A DNA stretch of 64,000 nt from NCBI GenBank assembly GCA_004519485.1, contig CP038112.1, positions 496,001-560,000 on the forward strand, written 5' to 3'. Within the stretch, counting starts at the first letter, position 1. Each line of letters opens with the position of its first letter. Shown piece by piece: positions 1 through 10,091 of this stretch. The translations under genes were made by a program, and so were the position numbers. The notes below the pieces were generated by a model. It was not told where the DNA came from. It worked only from the letters and a program-made list of their open reading frames with translations, and searched no databases. The stretch is from Nannochloropsis oceanica. Its lineage: Eukaryota > Sar > Eustigmatophyceae > Eustigmatales > Monodopsidaceae.

Positions 1-617
1 CTCTCCTCCTTCTGCTTGAAATAATCCTTATCGATCTTGTAGTATCTGACTTTTCCTTCCTCCTTATCCTTCGTAATCACCTTCAGCTGCGTGCCCAGGT
101 AGGCAAAGGACTGCAAGGCACCCACACCGAACTTGGACAAGTTCCCTGCCAAGTGCGCCATCCGCGCAGTCGCCTCCCCCTTGCCCTTGGGCTCCAAGCC
201 GCGCGTCTCCCGTCCGAGCGCTGCCGTGAAGTAGGCCTCGAGCTGCTTGGTCGTCATCCCACCTGCATTGTCCCAGATGGCCAGGTAGATGGGCTCGGCA
301 TCATACAAGCCTTTAGCCGGCACGTGAATCTGCACCTCGACCTTGCGCTCGTACTCAGGAGGCAGAATTTTGAAGGCCGTGATGGAGTTGTCAATATGCT
401 CGAAGATGGCGGCCGAGACGGAATCAAAATGCGTCGCCCCTTCTTTGACGAGAACCTCGTAGTGAGGGGTGTAGTCAATCATCTGCTGTTCGGGCTCCCC
501 AACCCCATTGCTGTTGCCGCTGCAGTTCTCATCACCCACAGGGCGATTGTCACGCATACTTTTTGAGGCCACGCCAGAGGCCGCCGTCTTGCGTTTCTTG
601 CCCCCGACTGACGACAT
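1..617 (-). CDS. SMCHD1-like GHKL ATPase, N-terminal part (3' end outside window)
   Basis: About 205 codons are open from an ATG at 617 down to the window edge, so the gene is truncated only by the window. After a basic, low-complexity first 40 residues comes a GHKL-type ATPase fold. A segment IDYTPHYEVLVKEG resembles the entry into the ATPase domain of human SMCHD1. The N-box reads FEHIDNSITA (about 384-404), the G1 box IWDNAGGM (about 254-277) and the G2 box KFGVGALQSF, so the Glu, Asp, Asn and Gly residues that bind Mg-ATP are present. Related GHKL proteins (SMCHD1, plant GMI1/DMS11, MORC) act on chromatin as ATP-driven clamps. Whether a hinge domain follows cannot be seen here. The family call is good; orthology to SMCHD1 rather than MORC is inferred from the motif context. 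Confidence 0.72.
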   Translation of the reverse strand, partial: MSSVGGKKRKTAASGVASKSMRDNRPVGDENCSGNSNGVGEPEQQMIDYTPHYEVLVKEGATHFDSVSAAIFEHIDNSITAFKILPPEYERKVEVQIHVPAKGLYDAEPIYLAIWDNAGGMTTKQLEAYFTAALGRETRGLEPKGKGEATARMAHLAGNLSKFGVGALQSFAYLGTQLKVITKDKEEGKVRYYKIDKDYFKQKEE

Positions 618-1938
618 GACGTTGCTGGACGGCCAGGGGGGGGCTTGTGTTGGTGGGCGATTGCTCTGGTTGCTCGCTCCCCGCCTTCTCAAATTATGTC
701 CTGTGGGGGGAAACTGGGGTTAGGGGTCCATTCAGCGCATTCCCTTGTAAGGCAGGTCACCCATCGTGCACGAAGTGCGGGGGCGAGTGCGGGGGCGCGT
801 GCATGCTGCATGCGAGAAATGCATCGTGGGTTTTGATAGGTAAGTCATTTCAAACCGAGGCGGGCAGGGCACCACGCTCGCTCGCCGTTTCCTCGCCGAC
901 GAAAAAAGGCGATGCCGAGCGGCATTGCAGAGCTGAGGATGAGCGCGTACACCTAGTGCACATATGTGAACAAAGGTGCACAAGTCTATACGATATGGTG
1001 ATAAAGAAAAGTGTGATGGGAATTCAAATGATGGACGAAGAAAGACTTTACTTTGGGAGCTGGGGTTGGCCGGCCTGCTTCTTCGCGCCACCATCACCGA
1101 CCATCACCACTGCTGAGCCCATGGGAGTGACCGAGGGCGAAGACGGGCTCAGTTAAAATAAATCTAAAGAATTCTTATGGTTTTCAGTCCAAAGTCAAGC
1201 CAAAATTCTGAGAGGTTGGGGGATGGGTCTTCCGAGGACGGATAATTTATGTGAAAATGGTTGTATCAAGTCCCCTCGATGTTCATTCGTGGTCGCAGGC
1301 CCGCCGATCGCTCTTGAGTGCCCAGCTTTTGATCACGATCCCTTTTTATACACGTTTGACGATTTCCAACAATCCTTGGTCAGTCGTGAGTCGTCTTGTC
1401 ATGCGATTGTGCATGAATATCAGTCGTCACAGTCGTCGAAGATCGAGATGATCGAGATGATGCAAGTCCTAAAGGACGTGAGGTTGCATGCGATAGTTCT
1501 ATAGGAATGTAGGAACGGCAGAACTAATGGTCGTTCACTCTTGCGGTGCGGTTTTCCTCTACTAGGACTGCCGGCTTTCGCGTCTTTCTGAATGTTTGTT
1601 TTAAGTTACCAACGATGATGCACGACTACGACGACTTTCACGACTATTTCCGGATAAAATGTCTCTAACAGTTCCTGTGGGATACCAGACTTATTATGGG
1701 TGAATAATAGAAGAAAAAACTCGTATAGCTTTACGACTGAACTTCGGTCTGGGAGAGAGCAAAGTCAAATTCACAAAGGAAAGAAGGAAATAATTAAAAT
1801 TTAATTACACACAGGGGTTCAAGAACGGCAAACCAGCAAAAATATAAGTTGACTACTTTCTTTCCCTGTCACATCTCTATCCCTTCCTCCTTCTTTCTTT
1901 CCTCCCTGTCCCTCCCTCTTTCAATTCGCCATTTATGC
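618..1938. other. Intergenic stretch, no supported gene
   Basis: Open frames here are short, have no recognisable domains and conflict with each other. The part from about 1150 onward is AT-richer than neighbouring genes. The only feature picked out is the dispersed repeat copy at 1461-1520. The 5' flank of the GHKL gene occupies the first few hundred bases. Confidence 0.5.
1461..1520 (+). repeat. Dispersed repeat, copy 1
   Basis: This 60-base segment matches 61405-61475 in the same orientation. Shared blocks are TGCAAGTCC, then GGACGT, AGGTTGCATG, CGATAGTTCTATAGGA and AGGAACGGCA. Relative to copy 2 it lacks about 11 bases in the middle, where copy 2 carries the palindrome AGGTTGCATGCAACCT. 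Two copies 60 kb apart, with no coding content, point to a short dispersed element or the end of one. The family is not recognised. Confidence 0.7.
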
Positions 1939-2520
1939 TTACGCATCACCATCATCGTCATCATCATCATCATAATCCGTCAATCTCATCGTCATCAGGA
2001 CCATCGTTAGCTCCATACCTCGTTGTTTCCGTCGCCTGTTTATCATTCTCCTCGGCCTCGGCGTCGTAATCCTCCTTCTCCCCCTCCGCCACCGACTCAT
2101 CCAAATGAAAGAACTTCTGAAATCCTCCTTGTTCCGCAGTCGTCGTGGCATGGCTTCTTCCGCCTCCGTAGCAGTCAGCTCCCGGATGTCAATTCTCTCC
2201 ATATTCATGTTCAGAAGCATGGCAATCTCCACAGACGCCTGATCAAGCTAGGTGCGATGCCCAGTCAATACGTTGCTCGCAATGCCGAAGTCTCGCTCGA
2301 GCGACGCGACACAACAAGGCATGAAAAGGAGAGCTTGAAAGATCTGAGCAGGGTCAGGGAACTTGCTGCTCCCTGTCATGAGCCACCGGCTGGAGTTATT
2401 TTCCACTGCAATTTGTTTTTTTCGCTGTGTCCGCTTAGTCGCCCTTCCCCCCGCACCAATCGAAATACTCATCCAGTTTCGCCCTGGCCCATAGGATTAA
2501 CCTGTCGATGAAGTACCCAG
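1939..2520 (-). pseudogene. Decayed hAT-family transposase, C-terminal dimerisation region
   Basis: Read on the minus strand, two frames together show the C-terminal signature of hAT DNA transposases. The segment WARAKLDEYFDW (about 2460-2500) precedes, in another frame, FPDPAQIFQALLFMPC, VASLERDFGIASNVLTGHR and, after an in-frame TAG at about 2250, LDQASVEIAMLLNMNME. This follows the family pattern FP-LA--A--LL-IPASSA-SERDFS-AG-VLT-RR--L-PE-VE-LL-LN. The tail ends in an acidic run (DYDDDDDDDG). At least one frameshift and one stop interrupt it, so it cannot encode a working transposase. The catalytic part and terminal inverted repeats were not found. The hAT assignment rests on the dimerisation-domain pattern only. 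Confidence 0.68.
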
Positions 2521-4110
2521 GTCATCCTGCCGATAAAGGACCAAGGCAACAACTAGTGACCTCGCTGCAATTATGTCTGACGATGAGGATGACTGTCAAG
2601 CTGTCGGGTCTGGCCCTATAACCCACGTCCCACATTTGCTGCCGTTTCTCCTTCCCTCCCTCCTCAGCAACCACGTTCCCCAACCCTTCCAGCACTCGAA
2701 ACGTCATTTCTTCCTCCTCCGTGCCTAGCAGCCCGCCTCCCTCCCCCTTGAACCCGCCTTCGGGCAAAGACAACGAATGCTCCACCCCCAGCAGCAGCAA
2801 TGTGGATTCCACCAACCCCCTACCCACCCTCATCGCTCCCTCTTTCCCTCTCTCCCCCCCTTCTTTCATCTCGCCCTTCGAAAGCATGAGCTCTGCCGCC
2901 CGCACCTCCGGGGAGAGAGAGGAAGGTGGAGAAGGAGGGGGGAGGGAGAGGATGTTGGCTTGCGCCACGCGTCGAGCAGCGTTCTCCATCACTCCCTGCA
3001 CATGCCTCGACGGAACAGGGTCCCTCAGTCCTGGCACCAAATCTAGCTCCATCTTCACCCCCTCCCTCCTTCCCTCTCTGGGCCTCCTCTTCGCGATCCC
3101 AAAACCCAGTCACACGTTCCTTCACCACGTGCCGAAACCAGCCGAGGAAGGAGTAGTGAGGGAGGAGCAGGTAAGCATCGAAAGGAAACGGGTCTCAAAA
3201 GAAGACCGGGGAAATCCGTCAAGTCGACCAGGAAGCCTAGGGATTCTTTGAGTGCTGCCTCCACTTCTTGTTCTTTCTCCTCCCCGTCCTCCTTCTTCTT
3301 GTCGATGTCGTCGTCTTCATGGTACATCACTATTTTTTGTTTCCGGTCTTTTTCGTCAACTGCTGCTGCTGCTGTTATGCTGCTGCTGCGGCTGCTGCGG
3401 CTGCTGCTGTTGCTGCTGCTATTACGCTGCTGCTGGTAATGGGGATTATGCAGCAGGGGAGGTCGAGGTAGAGGAGGACAGGAAGGAGGAAGACTGTGCA
3501 TCCCCACGGGAATGCCGCCCTTTTCGGCCCGACCCTAAAACAGGAATCGAAGGCAAGAAAGAGGCAAAACAGGCATCCATATATCCCAACCACTACCTCG
3601 ATCAATGCCCTTTCTAGCTGGAATGACAAATGTCTGATTTTTTCAACGCCATTTGTTTTATTCCGTCGTGAAACGTCTCAGTAATCTGATCTACCTTTTA
3701 TGTTGGCATTGGCGAGCAGTGACAAAAGTCCCACCACCAGGCAGAGGAGAGCCACGAAAATGCTGTAGGGCAGTAGCCATCTGTAGATCGGGGAGAGAGG
3801 GAGGAAGCTGCTCTTGAGGGGAGGACAAGGAGGGAAAATGAGGATGAGGTTGCGGAATTGTATTTATGTCGGAGGTGAAGTTTGGTGGCTGCCTCAAGCA
3901 GGGAGGCGAGGCTAGTGCTGGAGGGTGTTACAAGCGATGCCGTAAGAGAATGGGTGGGGGGCAAGAGTGTGGTGGAGAGGTGGTCAAGTCAAGGGGGGGG
4001 ACGAAAAAGGAGGAAAAGGAGGAGAAGGAGAAGGAGAAAGACGACCGGGAGGCAAGGAAAGGAAGAGGTACAGGAGCAGCCTGCGCGTGAGAAGGGATAG
4101 ACGGCGCCAT
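2521..4110 (-). pseudogene. Unresolved or decaying membrane-protein gene
   Basis: Several minus-strand segments look coding but could not be joined into one frame. An ATG at 4110 starts a Ser/Pro-rich stretch. At about 3700-3785 lies a hydrophobic helix (LLPYSIFVALLCLVVGLLSL) followed by a possible donor. At 3240-3480 there is a Q/S/A-rich then acidic segment ending in ESLGFLVDLTDFP. At 3060-3190, in another frame, comes YLLLPHYSFLGWFRHVVKER. From about 3060 down to 2522 a third frame is open (KMELDLVPGLRDPVPSRHV onward), ending next to the hAT remnant. Frame changes fall where no credible intron fits, for example only about 15 bases near 3200. It could be a gene with introns missed here, or a gene broken after the hAT insertion. 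The family is not recognised. Confidence 0.35.
3361..3436 (+). repeat. CTG/CGG-type trinucleotide-rich tract
   Basis: An imperfect run of CTG units with CGG, TTA and TTG interruptions. On the minus strand it would give the Gln/Ser/Ala-rich stretch of the unresolved gene. Confidence 0.6.
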
Positions 4111-4450
4111 GATGGCAGCAGAATGCTACTTATCAGAAAGCTGGCGACGAGCTCTCATCATCGTCCTCTAATCTTTCATACATCTGGGAAGCTCTTCATC
4201 TACCTTGTGTATTAAGGTGTTCAAGGAGAGCTGTCTCCTGACGATACGGGAGTGACGCGCTTGTGCTTGAGAGGAATACCTTGAGCGCGACAGCCCATCG
4301 AGTAGGTCATAACAAAGCAAGTGAAGAAAAAGTTAGGGCTGCAGAGTGCTGCATGTGCGGCAAATAGATGAATGTTTGAGAGGGGTTTTATGAAAACCCT
4401 GGGTGCTTTGGTTTTTTGTTGTTGTAAGATGTCGTCCCAACAAAAAGCGT

Positions 4451-6095
<1,645 letters not shown>

Positions 6096-6814
6096 GCATT
6101 TCGCTTGCACCGCGGTGAGCCCGGATTGTGTACATTCCAGCCCCAAGTACAGATTAAAATCAGAAAAAAAGAATACACGCGTCAATCCTCAACACTCCAA
6201 CCAGGGATCTCTAGATCCCTCCCAAATTGAACACACACATCACCTATATACGCTCTCGCTTGTGTTTCCCCTTTTTGACCTTGAACACTTCTTTCACATT
6301 GTCTTCTTACTACCAGAGCGCGTGTATGTCAAGAGTGCCTGGTGATTCGGCCAGGCATTTATTTGGGATCTCAACCCAACGTCAACGAGAAACGCGATCG
6401 CATAACAAAGGGCCGAGACGATGCACTATTTACGAAAGTTGATACATTTGTATATGGTATTTCTTTCGTGCCAGATAATCTTAGTCCTACCTAACTTTGT
6501 CTACCGACGCAAGCTTGACATAATTTCTCCAGCGTCCGTGAAGGTGCTGAACAACCCCCTTCCGTTCAGCCCCGCGTGTGGTTCTTCCCTTGTCTCTTCC
6601 TTCCACCCCTCCTACCCATCTCTCCCCACCCATCTCGTCTTTGAAAAGGACATCTTCCGGTTCGCGCCGGCTTGAGCGTAGAAGGGGGGAGGGGGAGGGG
6701 GGTAGAGGACGAGAGGAAGACAAGAGGGCCATGCGCCATGGCCATGCGTGGCACGAGGACGAGAGGGTGAGGTATCGACAGGGTTAAAGTCAATCTCTTT
6801 CCCGCCTTCAGTGA
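6096..6814. other. H3 3' flank and 3' flank of the VTT gene
   Basis: Convergent 3' region between H3 and the VTT-domain gene. It contains purine-rich tracts near 6680-6720 and no open frame with recognisable content. Confidence 0.5.
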
Positions 6815-8440
6815 CTAAACCACAGCAGCCTGCCTCCTTTGCCGCCCTGCTGATGGCGTTGGCGATGCCCCTTCTACTCTTTCCTCCCTCCCTTCCTCCC
6901 CCATTCCCTTGGCCTCGTCCCTCCCTCCTCCTCCTTCACCACCTCCTCCTGCTTCATCTTCTTCATTTCCTCCTCCTCCTCCTCCTCCACCATCACCACC
7001 ACCGGTCGCTATCCCCACCACCAGCACCTCCTCCTGTTCCTCCACTCCAAGCTCTCCCCCCCCCCCCCGAGACACAACCACCGTCTCCATCTCCTCCCCC
7101 CTCCCCTCGTCCTCCCTTCTTCCCTCTCCCGACTGCTCCCTCAACACCTCTTCCATCGCTCTCCGTGTGTATACCCCAATGCCCGCCACGATCCCTATCG
7201 TGGCCACCGCCCCTAACCCATACCACACATACTTCCACGCCCTCCCTCTCCCCCTCCCTCCCCCCAAGTCGTTCACCCCCTTCAACGCACTCCCCAAGTA
7301 CGAGCACGTTACTACCCACGGAAGCATCCCGCCACTCCCCAAGATGAAGTCGCTCAACTTCACACTCGTGGTGCCCAGCAAGTAGCTCAATGGCGGCGTC
7401 GGCAAAAAAGGAGACAGCCTCAATAGGAACACCATTTTCGCCCCGTTTTCCACCAAGCTTAAATCAAGCGCCCGGAGTAGCCTGTACCTCCGTCCCCACC
7501 CCTGTACAGTGTCGAACGCCAGGTACCGCGCAATCAAAAACGAGACCACACCCCCCACTACCCCGCCCGTCAAGATCAACGTCGTACACAGCACAATGCC
7601 GACTGCCACCCCGTGGGCCTGCGCGAAGATGTAACCCCCTCCTATCGTCAAGGCACTTTCTGGAATACACAGGATCGAGAAAACAACCACCGCGGACCAG
7701 AAGACTACGGGCCCCAATATCATGTGTCTCTCAATCCACGCAAACAAGTGCTCCAATAATCGATACACTCTTTTGCTCGTAAAACTATCGATGACAGTCG
7801 CGAGGAACAGCGAGCCAAGGACACAGAAGTATGTGACTTGCACCCATAAAGGGGCATGGCTATGGAACCGAGGATTGACAAGCACGTTGCTTGCGCTCGC
7901 GGCGGGGTGTAGGGCTTGAGGGGTGGAAGTGGAGGATAAAGAGGAGGATAGGGAGGAGGGTGTGACTTGTTGGGCTTGGGCGTGCTCTTGACTGCTGGAG
8001 GTGCGCATGCGTCGCAGGGAGGCGAAGGGAGAGACTCCTGATTGACATCTTGATTGCGATGTCGAAGAAGACAACCAAGAAGGTATCCCCAACGGCCTTA
8101 GTAACGAAGTGACGGAAGATAAAGCGGCTGCAGCCGGGCTTCGAGGGGAGATGGAAGAAGCAGACGAGGGAGTGGTGGTGGACGTGTTGAAAGAGGAACC
8201 AGCAGAGGAGGACGACGGCAAGAAGGGGGAGGCTCGGCCTTGATCGTCCATGGGAGTCGCACGGGAGGAAGGGGAGTCAAACAAAATCTCGACTTCGTCT
8301 TCGTACTCCTCCCTATCTCCACTGTGTTGTTGTGGGTGGTCGTGGCTATTATCCTCGTGAGCATTGCCACTCCCGCCAGTCCCGTCCGGCTCCAGGCGCG
8401 CGTAGTCCATGGGAAAATGGTGTAAGCCTGGCGAAAGCAT
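6815..8440 (-). CDS. DedA/VTT-domain (SNARE-associated) multi-pass membrane protein
   Basis: Single exon, 541 residues, ATG at 8440. The first 190 residues are Ser/Thr-rich and probably cytosolic. A hydrophobic helix near residue 205 is followed by a VTT domain at roughly 240-400: GPVVFWSAVVVFSILCIPES, then the Gly-rich GGYIFAQAHG and re-entrant loop segments, then FLLRLSPFLPTPPLSYLLG, the conserved R-x-SPxxPxPxxxYxxG core of the family. A last helix lies near 410-430, and the tail is Gly/Glu-rich. Relatives (TMEM41, VMP1, TMEM64, bacterial DedA) scramble or move lipids in ER or plasma membranes. The ER/Golgi location here is inferred. The long low-complexity tail is lineage-specific. Confidence 0.85.
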   Translation of the reverse strand: MLSPGLHHFPMDYARLEPDGTGGSGNAHEDNSHDHPQQHSGDREEYEDEVEILFDSPSSRATPMDDQGRASPFLPSSSSAGSSFNTSTTTPSSASSISPRSPAAAALSSVTSLLRPLGIPSWLSSSTSQSRCQSGVSPFASLRRMRTSSSQEHAQAQQVTPSSLSSSLSSTSTPQALHPAASASNVLVNPRFHSHAPLWVQVTYFCVLGSLFLATVIDSFTSKRVYRLLEHLFAWIERHMILGPVVFWSAVVVFSILCIPESALTIGGGYIFAQAHGVAVGIVLCTTLILTGGVVGGVVSFLIARYLAFDTVQGWGRRYRLLRALDLSLVENGAKMVFLLRLSPFLPTPPLSYLLGTTSVKLSDFILGSGGMLPWVVTCSYLGSALKGVNDLGGGRGRGRAWKYVWYGLGAVATIGIVAGIGVYTRRAMEEVLREQSGEGRREDEGRGEEMETVVVSRGGGGELGVEEQEEVLVVGIATGGGDGGGGGGGGNEEDEAGGGGEGGGGRDEAKGMGEEGREERVEGASPTPSAGRQRRQAAVV

Positions 8441-9135
8441 GTCGCCTGTTTCATTTGAGTTTGTGTGGAGTGAATGATTGAGTCTCGAAGGGAATAAGAA
8501 CGGGGGGTGGGAAGGCAGCCCTCGACAGGACTATTCTCTTTCACCAAGCTCAAGCTCCTGGGCCAGCCCAGGAGGATGAACTCCACATACTACAACCAAC
8601 TCAAGCCAGGGACGAGGCCATGATTTGTGATATCCCATTGGTGAGCGCAAGCAGAAATTAGTGAAATTCCTGAGGAAGCGGAACTTAACAGGCTTGCCAC
8701 TTCCGCTCGGAGGAGACGAGGAAGCATTTCTGCTTGGCAAGTACGAGGGCATCGTAGCCTACGTTTATATGGTAATCTGTCCGGGAGAGGGCTGTGTATT
8801 TGTGGTGTAAAGCATGGGTTGAGAACTGGTCCTTCGTTTTTGTTGACCGTTGCCGCCGGCGGCAACGTTCACCTCACTGAGTGTGGCACATCGATGATGC
8901 GATGCACCACCCCATCCATCGCTCAAATGAAACTAGACAAGACCCACCACGCACACTCACAGGCCCCCAATCCACACACACAGGCACTCTCCTGCAGTCT
9001 TCCGTTCGATCTGCACCGTCCTCTCCCCTCTGGGGGCCTCGTCCCCACACTCACTATTATCATCCAGCACACGCAAATACCTCCTCACCCCTCTTTGCCG
9101 GTCCCTACAACCACCTGACCCTTTATCGAGTGAGC
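8441..9135. promoter_or_regulatory. Divergent promoter region, VTT gene / IMP1-like gene
   Basis: Spacer between two divergently transcribed genes. The frame of the downstream peptidase stays open upstream to 8881, but that stretch is Pro/Ser/His-rich and without family similarity, so it is taken as 5' leader. Confidence 0.5.
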
Positions 9136-9735
9136 ATGGCCTGGCGCGGCGCCTTTCGCTCCTTCTTCACGCGGGCCCGGACTCGCTACATGCGCGGCTC
9201 CGCCGAGTTGTTGGACGAAACCCGTTACAACGTTGTGGACCTGGTCAAGTTCAGTTGCACACTTTACTGCCTCCACGACTACGTCGCCGATGTGACGGCC
9301 TTGGCAGGCCCCTCCATGCTCCCTACCTTTAACGAAGCTGGGGACATCGTCGTCGTGAATTGTCTGCACGTCAAGCTAAGCAGACCCCTGGAAAAAGGTG
9401 ATATAGTCATTGCCCGCTCCCCCACCAACCCAGGCAATACGGTCTGTAAGCGGGTCCTCGGCCTGCCAGGCGACCGCATTTTAATACAACCACAATTCTG
9501 GTACCAACAAGAGCAAGTCCTTGAAATTCCTCCCGGCATGCTCTGGCTGGAGGGAGACAATCCATTCAATTCGACCGATTCGCGGTCATATGGTCCTGTG
9601 CCAATGGCACTGGTCAAGGGCTTGGTTGTATTTAAACTCTACCCTCTCTTGGAATTTGGGCCCTTGCCACGGACGTATCGGAAGCCTGGAGTGATATATC
9701 CAAAATTGGACATGGAGACGGGTATAAGCAGATAA
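9136..9735 (+). CDS. Mitochondrial inner membrane peptidase, IMP1-like (signal peptidase family S26)
   Basis: Single exon, 199 residues, from the ATG at 9136 (MAWRGAFRSFFTRARTRYMR). The N-terminus is basic and amphipathic, fitting mitochondrial import. Box B, GPSMLPTF, holds the catalytic Ser. Box D, GNTVCKRVLGLPGD, holds the general-base Lys within the KRVLGLPGD motif. Box E, LWLEGDNPFNSTDSRSYGPV, closes the active site. The size fits IMP1/IMP2 (about 160-190 residues). In mitochondria these enzymes remove sorting signals from intermembrane-space proteins. IMP1 rather than IMP2 is inferred from overall similarity. An in-frame start at 8881 would add an 85-residue Pro-rich leader and is less likely. 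Confidence 0.88.
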   Translation: MAWRGAFRSFFTRARTRYMRGSAELLDETRYNVVDLVKFSCTLYCLHDYVADVTALAGPSMLPTFNEAGDIVVVNCLHVKLSRPLEKGDIVIARSPTNPGNTVCKRVLGLPGDRILIQPQFWYQQEQVLEIPPGMLWLEGDNPFNSTDSRSYGPVPMALVKGLVVFKLYPLLEFGPLPRTYRKPGVIYPKLDMETGISR

Positions 9736-10091
9736 GAGTGCCGATAAGGGGGGGGGGCGGGAGGGAGGGAAGAAGTGCGGGCGTAAGGAAGGGAGGGAGG
9801 GAATGGGTTTGCCTTTACAGCTTTATATTCTTATCGTGGCAGTCGGATCTTTCTTAAAGGTGCATCGAAAGACCGACACGACATTTTTAATAAGGACAAG
9901 GATACAAGGATAGGCATGTAGTAGTGGTGACAGTATGAGGGGGAAGAAGGCAAAAAAAGGGCATGTAAAGTAAGTGGAACGAAAAAACAAAAGAAAATCA
10001 CCGAAGTATCGAATTGTCTACGAAAGACCCATGAGTTTCATTCTTCATTTTTTCGATTTAATTTATGGTCTACCCCTCCTCTTCTACCGCT
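9736..10091. other. Convergent 3' intergenic region
   Basis: Between the 3' ends of the peptidase and RINT1-like genes. It starts with G-runs and GGGAGGGAGG at about 9748-9805; no gene is seen. Confidence 0.5.
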
